Origin: Nemopilema nomurai
Taxonomy: Eukaryota; Cnidaria; Scyphozoa; Rhizostomeae; Rhizostomatidae
Assembly: GCA_003864495.1 (NCBI GenBank)
Contig: ML133460.1
Coordinates: forward strand, 310,001-374,000
Length of the DNA: 64,000 bases
Reading direction: 5' to 3'
How positions within the stretch are numbered: position 1 is the stretch's first letter; each line of letters begins with the position of its first letter. The position numbers were made by a program, and so were the translations under genes. The notes below the pieces were generated by a model. The model did no database searches. It worked only from the letters and a program-made list of their open reading frames with translations, and had not been told where the DNA came from. Below, in pieces: positions 38,300-50,100 of this stretch.

Positions 38300-41200
38300 A
38301 GTTTGCATAATCACAGCAAACTGCCCTGCATATACCATGTGAACTCGCATAACCACAGCAAGTCACTGCATTAAATGAGTAAGTTTGCATAACCACAGCA
38401 AACTACTCTGCATATACCATGTGAACTCGCATAACCACAGCAAGTCACTGCATTAAAGAGTAAGTTTGCATAACCACAGCAAACTACTCTGCATATACCA
38501 TGTGAACTCGCATAACCACAGCAAGTCACTGCATTAAAGGAGTAAGTTTGCATAACCACAGCAAACTACTCTGCATATACCATGTGAACTCGCATAACCA
38601 CAGCAAGTCACTGCATTAAAGGAGTAAGTTTGCATAACCACAGCAAACTACTCTGCATGTACCATGCAATCTTGAAAATTGCTGCATTTAATAAGCTAGT
38701 TTGCATAATTAAAGCAAACTATTTGCACATACCCTGTGAATTTGCATGACCACAGCAAATCACTCTGCATGTACCATGCAATCTTGAAAATTGCTGCATT
38801 TAATAAGCTAGTTTGCATAATTAAAGCAAACTATTTGCATATACCCTGTGAATTTGCATGACCACAGCAAATCACTCTGCATGTACCATGCAATCTTGAA
38901 AATTGCTGCATTTAATAAGCTAGTTTGCATAATTAAAGCAAACTATTTGCATATACCCTATGAATTTGCATGATCACAACAAATCACTCTGTATGTACCA
39001 TGCAATCTTGAAAATTTCTGCATTTAATAAACTAGTCTGCATAATTAAAGCAAACTATTTGCATATACCCTGTGAATTTGCATGATCACAACAAATCACT
39101 CTGTATGTACCATGCAATCTTGAAAATTGCTGCATTTAATAAGCTAGTCTGCATAATTAAAGCAAACTATTTGCCTATACTCTGTGAATTTGCATGACTA
39201 CAGCAAATCACTCTGCATGTACCATGCGATCTTGAAAATTGCTGCATTTAATATGCTAGTCTGCATAATTAAAGCAAACCATTTGCACATACCCTGTGAA
39301 TTTGCATGATCACAGCAAATCACTCTGCATGTACCATGCAATCTTGAAAATTGCTGCATTTAATAAGCTAGTTTGCATAATTAAAGCAAACTATTTGCAC
39401 ATACCCTATGAATTTGCATGATCACAACAAACCACTCTGTATGTACCATGCAATCTTGAAAATTGCTGCATTTAATAAGCTAGTTTGCATAATTAAAGCA
39501 AACTATTTGCACATACCCTATGAATTTGCATGATCACAGCAAATCACTCTGTATGTACCATGCAATCTTGAAAATTGCTGCATTTAATAAGTTAGTCTGC
39601 ATAATTAAAGCAAACTATTTGCCTATACCCTATGAATTTGCATGATCACAACAAACCACTCTGTATGTACCATGCAATCTTGAAAATTTCTGCATTTAAT
39701 AAACTAGTCTGCATAATTAAAGCAAACTATTTGCATATACCCTGTGAATTTTCCTGACCACAGCAAATCACTGCATTAAGAAATAAGTTTGCAGACCACA
39801 GCAAATTACTTTGCATATACCATGTGGCTTTGGATATCACTGCATACACTAGGCTAGTTGCATAATTAAAGCAAACTATTTGCATATACCCTGTGAATTT
39901 GCATGACCACAGCAAATCACTCTGCATGTACCATGCAATCTTGAAAATTTCTGCATTTAATAAGTTAGTCTGCATAATTAAAGCAAACTATTTGCATATA
40001 CCCTGTGAATTTTCCTGACCACAGCAAATCACTGCATTAAGAAATAAGTTTGCAGACCACAGCAAATTACTTTGCATATACCATGTGGCTTTGGATATCA
40101 CTGCATACACTAGGCTAGTTGCATAATTAAAGCAAACTATTTGCATATACCCTATGAATTTGCATGACCACAGCAAATCACTCTGCATGTACCATGTGAT
40201 CTTGAAAATTGCTGCATTTAATAAGCTAGTCTGCATAATTAAAGCAAACTATTTGCCTATACCCTGTGAATTTGCATGACCACAGCAAATCACTCTGCAT
40301 GTACCATGCAATCTTGAAAATTGCTGCATTTAATAAGCTAGTCTGCATAATTAAAGCAAACTATTTGCATATACCCTGTGAATTTGCATGACTACAGCAA
40401 ATCACTGCATTAAGAAATAAGTTTGCAGACCACATCAAATTACTTTGCATATACCATGTGGCTTTGGACATCACTGCATACACTAGGCTAGTTGCATAAT
40501 TAAAGCAAACTATTTGCATATACTCTGTGAATTTGCATGACTACAGCAAATCACTCTGCATGTACCATGCGATCTTGAAGATTGCTGCATTTAATACGCT
40601 AGTCTGCATAATTAAAGCAAACTATTTGCATATACTCTGTGAATTTGCATGACTACAGCAAATCACTCTGTATGTACCATGCGATCTTGAAGATTGCTGC
40701 ATTTAATACGCTAGTCTGCATAATTAAAGCAAACTATTTGCATATACTCTTTGAATTTGCATGACCACAGAAAATCACTCTGCATGTACCATGTGATCTT
40801 GAAAATTGCTGCATTTAATAAGCTAGTCTGCATAATTAAAGCAAACTATTTGCCTATACCCTGTGAATTTGCATGACCACAGCAAATCACTCTGCATGTA
40901 CCATGCAATCTTGAAAATTGCTGCATTTAATAAGCTAGTCTGCATAATTAAAGCAAACTATTTGCATATACCCTGTGAATTTGCATGACTACAGCAAATC
41001 ACTGCATTAAGAAATAAGTTTGCAGACCACAGCAAATTACTTTGCATATGCCATGTGGCTTGGGATATCACTGCATACACTAGGCTAGTTGCATAATTAA
41101 AGCAAACTATTTGCATATACTCTGTGAATTTGCATGACTACAGCAAATCACTCTGCATGTACCATGCGATCTTGAAGATTGCTGCATTTAATACGCTAGT

Positions 41201-41815
41201 CTGCATAATTAAAGCAAACTATTTGCATATACTCTGTGAATTTGCATGACTACAGCAAATCACTCTGTATGTACCATGCGATCTTGAAGATTGCTGCATT
41301 TAATACGCTAGTCTGCATAATTAAAGCAAACTATTTGCATATACTCTTTGAATTTGCATGACCACAGAAAATCACTCTGCATGTACCATGTGATCTTGAA
41401 AATTGCTGCATTTAATAAGCTAGTCTGCATAATTAAAGCAAACTATTTGCCTATACCCTGTGAATTTGCATGACCACAGCAAATCACTCTGCATGTACCA
41501 TGCAATCTTGAAAATTGCTGCATTTAATAAGCTAGTCTGCATAATTAAAGCAAACTATTTGCATATACCCTGTGAATTTGCATGACTACAGCAAATCACT
41601 GCATTAAGAAATAAGTTTGCAGACCACAGCAAATTACTTTGCATATGCCATGTGGCTTGGGATATCACTGCATACACTAGGCTAGTTGCATAATTAAAGC
41701 AAACTATTTGCGTATACTCTGTGAATTTGCAGGACCACAGCAAATCACTGCATTAAGAAATAAGTTTGCATATTCACAGCAACGACTCTGAATATACCAT
41801 GTGACTTTGAAAAGC
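38300..41815. repeat. ~112-bp satellite array inside the retroelement
   Basis: About 3.5 kb of tandem units built from TTTGCATAATTAAAGCAAAC, TTTGCATGACCACAGCAAAT and ACCATGCAATCTTGAAAATT blocks. The spacing of the last block is 112 bp (38661, 38773, 38885). The first 350 bp use a shorter variant with CGCATAACCACAGCAAG. A further variant (AATAAGTTTGCAGACCACAG) recurs near 39780, 40045, 40405, 41005 and 41605. Segments of about 600 bp around 40450-41045 and 41045-41650 are near duplicates, so higher-order units are present. Long open frames in it are by-products of the repeat. Confidence 0.95.
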
Positions 41816-42680
41816 ACTTATAGGCATCACTGGACCATCGTCCTAAAACCTTAACAAGGTGGTCTGGGAAGCCTAACGAGTCTGCAGTTGTAGCAGCACC
41901 AACTCTATAAAGCTGTGCAAGGTATAATTACCCTTCCAGCCAATGGACTGGAGTAAGGTACGCAGTCTGTTAAATAAACGGCTTTTTGTCAATGGTGACG
42001 AATCAGCAAAACGAAAAGGGGGGGGGGCCTTGCTCGGAGCCCCTAAAACGTAAATACGACATCAACAAGGCAGCCACCGGACATAGGGGGTGAGTCAGAT
42101 CTTGCCAACACGATGTAGCAGCCTTTCCCAAATTGATCAGTTTTGGAGAATTTTAAAAAACACAAATACTGTCTTCGGAATAGGGTAACCATCAATTGAC
42201 ACAGCTGACGGCGATAAATGAAGCTTGTCATTTAAACCAGATGGGGGAATAGTAAAGTCTGCAGCCCTCAGGCAACCAAAAAATGCAGTACAAAAGGCAG
42301 CCCATATCATCGCATCGTGGTAAACTGACAAAACCAACTGAAGTCTCAGGGTATGCAAAATGAACGCTGTGATTGGGAGCTTGGAATGCCGGGTATAAGA
42401 TGCTTGAGATTGTTGGAGGCCCCGGACAGCTAATGGGATCCTGGGACAGTTGAGAAAGGGATCTGGATGGCCCAACATGATATGGAGAGACCGGACTGCA
42501 GCCAAATAAACTTTTACTGATGATGCTTGTCGATCTTGCATTTCTCCAATGAAGCGTAATGTTAGTTCGGAAGCTGGGCAAGGCGTACCATTGTTTGCTA
42601 AGCACCCGTTTTTGATGCACAAGCGCAGGAATTGAGACTGTGCGGAGACATAGGTTCTCCTAGTTGAGGGAGCTAAAGAC
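41815..42680 (-). pseudogene. Tyrosine recombinase remnant of the retroelement
   Basis: Read on the minus strand, the N-terminal part has TRRTYVSAQSQF, the KVYLAAVRSLH block and a run ending AFFGCLRAADF. The Arg of the last block corresponds to the first catalytic Arg of tyrosine recombinases in this retroelement group. The frame then stops after KILQN. Beyond further frame changes the C-terminal blocks are legible: an HSF segment, then RVGAATTADSLGFPDHL, then GRWSSDAYK with the conserved Trp and catalytic Tyr. Between HSF and the Arg a small indel shifts the frame. The enzyme is therefore recognisable but disrupted in at least two places. Its C-terminus runs directly into the satellite. Confidence 0.85.
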
Positions 42681-43312
42681 AGGGTGCACAGGTAAAAGAC
42701 AATAAGCCCGTGAAATATCAAATTTCGCCAGCAAAGCACCCCTACCCACTTTAACTATGGCTGCAATGGCTTCTGGGATTCCAGTGTAGGAGACGGCGGC
42801 TTCCCTATCTGGGATAAGGTCATTAACACTAGAGCGGGGGGGAAGGACAAAACTGTAATCAGACGGAACTTCCCTGGGGTAGACCTCGGAAGTACCCCAA
42901 AGCGATTTAGCTGGAGTCCAGAAATTGGGGGACCTGAAAACCGACCTGCAATGGACTTAAAACGGAGCTCTTCCAACATGTACTCTGAGACAACAGTTGG
43001 TTGTTGAGATGCCGGAACACAATTCCGTGATGCAGATTGTAAGGGACCCTTATTTATACCTAGGGTAAACCCAGCTTCGAGCGTGGCAGGGTGGACACCA
43101 GGCCCACCTTCCCCCGAGATCAGAGACATACCTGCTTGAGGGCGGTCAGTTGTTGGAGCCGGGGCGGCCAAATTTTGCCCGGCCCCCGCATTAGACCGCT
43201 CACGAACAAGCCTTACAGTGTCATCGAGTCTTTGAAGACAGTCAGAGAGATCCTGCCGAGAGGCGTGCTCCGTGTCCACATTACTAGCTGAGGCGGAAGG
43301 TGAGTGAGCCAT
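42680..43312 (-). pseudogene. Gag-like region plus N-terminal RT remnant of the retroelement
   Basis: On the minus strand from the ATG at 43312 an open frame runs through a polar, low-homology N-terminal region (SPSASASN, then DLSDCLQRLDD). It then reaches the segment that precedes RT in DIRS-like elements (GPLQSASRN, VVSEYMLEEL, IAGRF) and RT motifs FGVLPRSTPGKFRLI. At the G-run around 42834-42841 the frame shifts. In the next frame the RT continues as SSVNDLIP and GALLAKFDISRAYCLLPVHP (RT motif A region). The sequence then jumps into the recombinase; the rest of RT and all of RNase H are missing. Confidence 0.85.
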
Positions 43313-43586
43313 TGCGAAACCAGAGCCACCAGCACCTCGCCAAGCGAATACAAATAAGTAAAACCGCAATTAAAATTGAAGATAAGGATAGATCTCACCC
43401 AATCCAAGGTGTTATCCGGTATCGGCGCAGGGTTCTGGATTTAGGTCCGCCTAGGTCTACGTCGGCCAGAATTGAGAATAATTGCAGTTCAGATAACAGA
43501 GCGGCGAGCTTGAAATTCCTCTTAACCAGGAACCAAACAACGAATGAAAGTCCGTTGATATCAACCAAAAGTTATTATTCCGAATC

Positions 43587-43813
43587 GAAAAGCGCATATA
43601 CGTGGTGTGATCCACGTGCTGTGTAGCGGTCAATAATCAGATATGCTAGGGCACTGCCTTGTACGCTACCACGAGGTAATTAGTACAACAATAGTTAGCA
43701 AATTATGATTGACAGTCTTGTGGAGGTGGTCGTGCAGCATGCCACGAACCTCCAAATAGTTGTGAGCGCCTTCCCCGCGGGTATTAACTCGAATTAAAGA
43801 TATTAATTCCCAT
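43587..43813 (-). repeat. Split direct repeat A1
   Basis: 227-bp terminal repeat forming the 5' end of the element in its coding orientation. It is the same length as A2 and appears identical to it. It is followed by TTA and the right part of R1 copy c. Confidence 0.95.
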
Positions 43814-43999
43814 TTATCTTGCAACAAATTTTACACGTTTATTTTTTTGTGGGTAGTGGTAAAAACGTGCAAAATGGGCCTAAATCTAGCTGCGAGACAC
43901 GTTTGTTGTCAAATTCTTGAACTCTGATTGGTCAATATGGTATGAAGAATTTGAATGTAATCAGAAGTCTTAGCCAATCAAAGATTTGGAACCTATGCT
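43814..43999 (+). repeat. R1 repeat, direct copy (c), right part
   Basis: Continuation of R1 copy c after the retroelement, starting at TTATCTTGC and ending GGAACCTATGCT, in the same register as copy b. It ends 168 bp before the start codon of the TAZ-kinase gene, so it probably lies in or next to that gene's promoter. Confidence 0.95.
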
Positions 44000-44167
44000 T
44001 ATCTCGCATATTTGAATATATTTAAATATTTTGGTCTTCAATCGCAGCATACATTAGCGTCTAGTTGGAATAATCACAGTCCTACTTATTCGTATTCAGA
44101 TTGCTGGAGCAGTTTGTTAGTTTACTAAAGAGCGTGAAGTCAAGAAATTAGAAAAAAATATCGAGCT

Positions 44168-47100
44168 ATGGATGAGCTGGTAAGCATAAGAGATGCAAGC
44201 GTTAAGGAGAAAGTTGCACCGACATCGGAGCATGCCGAGGACTACTCGTTTTCAAGTGGCGAGTCGTTGCCCGTGATCTGTCAAGAAGATATGATTAGCT
44301 CTCACAGTTGTGAAGAACAAGCGATTGTATCCCAAGGTAAGGCCCTTGTTTATCTCAGGCGTAAAATCTAGCATAATTATTGGTTTCGGCCAATTATTTT
44401 GACAAAAAGTTAACTGACAGACGAACTACTTTGATTTGCGGGAAAATTTTGGGGGAAATCAGTTTTCAGCCTGGTTGTAGTGACTGGCGATTACATGCAG
44501 ACTGGTGACTGGCCTAGCTAATTACGTCATTGTTTTGGCCAGGGTTAAACGTCGTCGGTACACTGCAGTTAGCGCCGCTTCAGAAGTGAAATTTCGTCAA
44601 ACATGGATTTAGGTATAACGTAGCTTTAATCAACATGAACTCGGTCTTTCCATCAGTATGAAATATAATAGAAACGAAATTGATATAAACTGGCTGCGGT
44701 GTATTTTTTGTCTGACTTGAAATGACGTAGAATTAATTGTGGAAGTTCCATGAGTTTGCTTGCTGTTCAATATTAATCAAAATGTTTATTGATTTGTTAG
44801 CTGAAGTCCCTTCTTAGCTGGCTTCTGGGCCATTTCAACTTAGTGCCTATCTCTCGTCTCTAGCATGCTTTACTTTCCCTTTCTTAATGAGGCTATTTTA
44901 CTTTAAAAAGATTGCAATTTTTTATTGTTAGATACTGGAAACATAGTTAATCAAAAGTTCAATGGAAAAAGGACTTTAAAGAACTATATATTAAAACAAT
45001 ATTTTGAATTTCTCTAGATTATATCATCTAATTTTTAACTTATTGTTACTTATTATTTGCCTGCTACAGAACATTTGGATTATGAGGTGGGACAGAAACA
45101 GAGTGAGAGCCAAAAAACAGTTGATGATGATGCAGAAAAGAAAGTCAAAATGCTGGGTGGCCATTATGCAGGGCTTCCACAGGAAAAAGAACCAGATATG
45201 GAAGTTGAGGAAGGACCCAATGTTGTCAAGGTAGACAAACCTTACATACACTTTAATTGTACATAAAGATAGTGTATTCCCATCATCAAGACTATTAGTC
45301 AGCAAAATTGCAGGGTCATTTTTTATTTTAAAGCTACAAACACAATGGAGCATACGCAGATCTCTAATATTTGAATTGGTACAACCATTTAATATATATA
45401 CAATATGATGTAAACACACCTAAGGAAACTTTATCTTTGCTTTGAACAGACTGAAAGGGATGTGTTGAAGAGGATGAAATCAGCTTTTAAAAAGCATATC
45501 AATCCAAAGTTTCCTGAATTGGTAAGTTCAAGAGTTCCTTAATAGTACAGCAAATGTTTACAAAAAGCCTTTTGGTTGTATTTTGACATGTACAACAATT
45601 ATCAATGTTGGTTCCTTGAATTGTTTTAATGATGGACCATGCTGATAAAGCTAAGCTTATTATTTGTTTTTGCATTAATTATACATATACAAGTGTAGCC
45701 TTGAATTCTAACATGATATAAAGCACACATCTAGAAAGCTGCAGGTGGTGCTAATGTTTCTTATAAGTTGGTAACACAAAATAAAACTACAAAGAGATAA
45801 CATCCTTTGGTCTAAATGCTTTGATAGGCTAAAACTTCTTAGAAGCCTGAATTTGTTCATTAGTAAATTCATAAAAAGGCCAATGTTTTATTCACTTATG
45901 AATAGAATTCCTTTAAGAAGTAGAATTTATATTATATATCATCTTTTTGATACATAAGTTAAACTGATCTTTTACAGGTTGGAGGGAAAATTGTTCATGC
46001 TTCTTACTGTAAGGGAAATTCTTGTCCAGAAGAAAAGATTTGTAAGATTGTGAGTTATGTTTACCATACTAAATACAAATTATTTTCAATATGAAGTATT
46101 TTGATGACAGAATTGGAATTTTTTCAAAACCTGGTTAATGTGTGCAAGTATATTTAAATGAATGATATAGAATTTTTTGCTTCCTTTCATAAAATATTTC
46201 AATCTTCTGTATCTGCCAAGGTGCAAATATATATAAATTAATGATAAAGAATTTTTTGCTTCCTTTCATAAAATATTTAAATCTTCTGTATCTGCCAAGG
46301 TGCAAATATATATAAATTAATGATAAAGAATTTTTTGCTTTCTTTCATAAAATATTTCAATCTTCTGTACCTGCCAAGGTGAAATCTATGATAGAGCACA
46401 GAAAGGACTGCATAAAAGTAAGGTGTGATACCTGCAATATCCTAAATTATGGGAGGCTATGTCATGCCATTGGCTGTGATCAAGACCAGTGCGAAGTGAA
46501 TGGATGCCACGAATGGAAGTAAGTTTTTCAATGGCAATTTAAAGCAATTATAGCAATAATATTTTGACTTAGTTTAATAATTTTTTCAGTTGTGTGAACT
46601 ATGCTATATTTTGTGGTAGTGTTCAGGCCTCTATTGTGGGATAAGAAGGCCTGAGTGATTGCATAGCACTCACTAATTAGGAAGCAGGGTAGTGGTTATT
46701 CATAATCATTGTTCAATGAGCTTGTGGATCAATACCAGACATCCTGTTTCTGGCTCTGTCATAGGTAACAGTTCAAGAGTAAATCCATATGATATATGTT
46801 TTTGTGCACTACATTATTGAGCATTGTTCAGTTATTTCCTTATGGAGTTATTTGAGGCCTAATATTTCAACAGCTTTTTGATACCCAGGGTCTAAGTATT
46901 ATCTCAGCATTTCAATGGAAAATTCAAAATGTTGCAAAGATATGACACTTTTGAAATGTATATTTTTTGTGAAGCCTGCTGAATTGGCCAATTTAAATCA
47001 TTAGCAACTTGCGAAAGCAGAGCCACATTTGGCATACCTACCATCCATGCTGTTTTATCGCTCTGCAGGACAAAAACTTTTAATCATCTTTCAGTCAAGC

Positions 47101-50100
47101 GATCAAATAATAGTAAACTGAAGATGGTTTGATGTCCTGTAGATCTTTATGAAATGCCAATGAATACTATAACAATAATCAGTTCTCAAATAGTTTGTAT
47201 GATTTCTGTAGAATATACCTCAGGCCCCTCAATTGTGATCTTCTTGACTTGCAGCCTGCCTGCTGTGGCAATCTTGGATTTCTTCTAAGGAAATGTTTGA
47301 AGGGCATTAGAATAACAAAAAATTATCAGGCGATAGGTTACACAATATCTTATTTTGGCATGGAGTGCCCCTCTAAATAACTTTTTGCAAATAGAATCAT
47401 GGGATTTTAGAATATTAAACTGATGACTTTTCTGCATTGATCTTTTCAAGGGATTTAGTCAAGTCAATGGCCAACAGAGGAGTAAAGGGGGAAATAATAT
47501 ACAGTGTAAGTAGCCATGAATGCAGTGCCCATAGAGACCTGCTCCTATGAGATTATATTCAGGCCTTGAAATGGCCATAAAAAGAGTGATTAATCAAGCC
47601 CCTCAAATCTGAAGAGAATTTTTTTTGGTCCTTTTGAACTTAAATTTGATATGTAGTTAGTCTGCAAAGTCTGCTTGTTTGGATGTTCCTTTTGTTCAAC
47701 ATTTTTGTTGTCTGTTTGTCAAAATGATAACACTGATACTTGTTGGTGCTATGATTGTTGGTGCACCTGGCAATTTAGCGAAGAAACATGGTTTAATGGT
47801 TAGAAAAATTTTAAGGCTCTTAGTTAACACTTGTTATCCTCTTTTCTCAGACAACCCCATTGTTTAAAGAGGGCTCTTTTGTTGAAGAAGACATAGATTT
47901 TACGTTTCTTCACAAGATCCCACTTGGCCAAGGAGGATGTGGTTTGGTGAGCAGAGTGTGGTTCTACCATATCTCAAAGCAAGTGGAGGCAGACATAATT
48001 GTAAAAGAGGTGTGTAAATGAACCTGCATATAAAGGAAAAATTCTAGGATGTAAACAAGGCAATCTCTGTATTTAGACAAAAGACTTATTTTTGATCATA
48101 AAGGAAAACTTGTATCTCTTTGAGTATAGTAAGTGAAGGAATTATGAGCTGATTAATTGAAGCATACCCTCGTCTTTTTGCTTCATGCAACCTTTCTATC
48201 CCATTTTTTTGCTATATGTATATCCTTTATCAAACCATTTTTATTGTCATAACTAGATGGCAAGTGTTTTATGGTGTGTTAATAATTCGAAGCTATCCGT
48301 AGGTTAAAAAGGATCCCACAAACGAAGCAGCTATCCACCGCATAATCCGCCATGATCATCCAAATTTACTGGGTGCAATGGCAATTATGAAGACAGAGTT
48401 TATGAAATGCTCTGATATTTATGGGTTTTTACTCATGGAACGTGCAGGTAACCATGTCATTGGTTTGTGTTTTTCTCCTTGAAATTTGCTGTGAGAAGTA
48501 ATTGCAGTGTTGACAGTATTTCCTTTGTTACATTTGCTCTTTTTCATGTATTAAAATTCAGTCTACATAAGCTTTTCTCTCCAGGTGTTCCCTTTTTCTC
48601 TATTACTGTTGCTTCATACTCAAGAAGATTTTAGTGCCTCGAAAATTAATTCACCAGAATGATTTTTCTGTTTTTCCAGAATGCACACTGTATGACCTCA
48701 AGAAAGCACACTTCAAAAAATACAACTATGGGCTGCCTTTAAGAGATTGTCGATACTTCCTCTACCAAATCGCGAATGGTTTAAGTTTCCTCCACTTGAA
48801 GGGGATTATTCACAAGGATATCAAAGGTTGGTTTGTTTTTCATCTTTTTATTAGAAGTTCCTAATGGAAACAAAACTCCAGTGTCACTTATGCTCTAGAA
48901 TGCACTTTCCAGCATTATTCATATTTGCATTCAAAATTGCAACCAAATTCATGCAATAATATTTTTTGATGTTGAAACTTGCTTGCAATATCTTTGTTTT
49001 TTGTTTGACAAGATCCAGCTAGAAATGCGCAGCATTGTGTTTCAGTAATCTCAACCATTTGAGAACAGGATGCCACATTGTACTGTAAAATAGTGATTGC
49101 TCTGCAAAGTATGAAGCAAGTTCCACAGCTTGTCTGCCAGTTCTGAATTTATAGTAGATACTTGATTGATTTACTGTTCTATTCTTGCTTATTATCAAAT
49201 GTATCACTTCTCAATAGACAAAAACCTACTGGTGTTTAAAGGAGGTGAGCGTCTGAAAATTGCAGACTGGGATCTTGCGATTCACCTGCAAGAGGAAAAG
49301 ACAAAAGAACTTCCGCCTGCTGGAACAAAAGGTTTTGTAGCCCCTGAGGTAGAGGAGTTTAAGTCGGTATTTTTGCAATGACTCTTTTTGTTGGTTCTAA
49401 GTTAACTAATGAAGCCATTCTCTGTAACAATAGATTCTGCATTTTTTGTGAATAGATTCTGCATGTTTATAAAAGAAATTCAGCCTGTTTGTGAGAATAG
49501 ATTCAGCCTGTTTTTTGTCAGTTTCAAGTGGCATTTAACGCTGGACGACGTATCGAAATCAAACTTTATTGCTTGAGGTGTTTATTTTCTGATTTGCAGG
49601 TGCTTGGAGGGCGCAGCCACGGAACGGAAGTTGACATATACAGTGCTGCCGTAACGTTCCTGGAAATTCGGTTTGGCGGAATGTATCCGAAAACAAAGGA
49701 GGGAAAAGGCGAACATAAAGCGCGCCTTTGCCAAGCGGTAACTGCGTGGAAAAGAGTTTTTGTCAAGGGGGGTCAGGGAGGGGGGCTTGTTAACTTTTCG
49801 ACATGGGGCAACGGAAAGAGAGCGTATTGAAAGGTGGCTTATGGGAAATGGAGTTATGGGATGGTGAACAATAATGACTTTATTGCTTTAGAAACGATTG
49901 AATTTATTATTATCTTTTTTAGCTCGAAAGGCTCAAGTCGGAAGACAAAAATCTTTGGACTTTAATCAAAAGGTGTTTGTCGGTGAGTGGTCATCGTGTC
50001 ATTTGTTGTCGACGTATAGTAACGTAAAAGCTCTAATAAGGCTTATTGGAGAGGGGCTTATTTGAAATTTCTACTTAAAAAGGGGGACTTAATAGAGAGG

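Larger units (their letters stand above)
37492..43813 (-). mobile_element. PAT/Ngaro-type tyrosine-recombinase retroelement, defective, ~6.3 kb
   Basis: Coding remnants are on the minus strand. Read in that direction the element has split direct repeats in the order A1 (43813-43587, 227 bp), coding remnants, satellite, B1 (38158-38001, 158 bp), A2 (38000-37774, 227 bp), a 124-bp unique spacer and B2 (37649-37492, 158 bp). A1/A2 and B1/B2 agree in length and look identical. TTA is found at the left edge, at the right edge (43814-43816) and at the A2/B1 internal junction (38001-38003), and it is the single TTA in the empty site of R1 copy b. This fits integration of a circular intermediate by a tyrosine recombinase without a normal target-site duplication. 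The RT has lost most of its length and several frames are broken, so the copy is not autonomous. Confidence 0.88.

Noticed and set aside
38371..41743. Several 60-82 residue minus-strand open frames rich in Cys and Tyr across the satellite
   Set aside because: They are created by the 112-bp repeat and repeat with it; no start context, domain or splice support.
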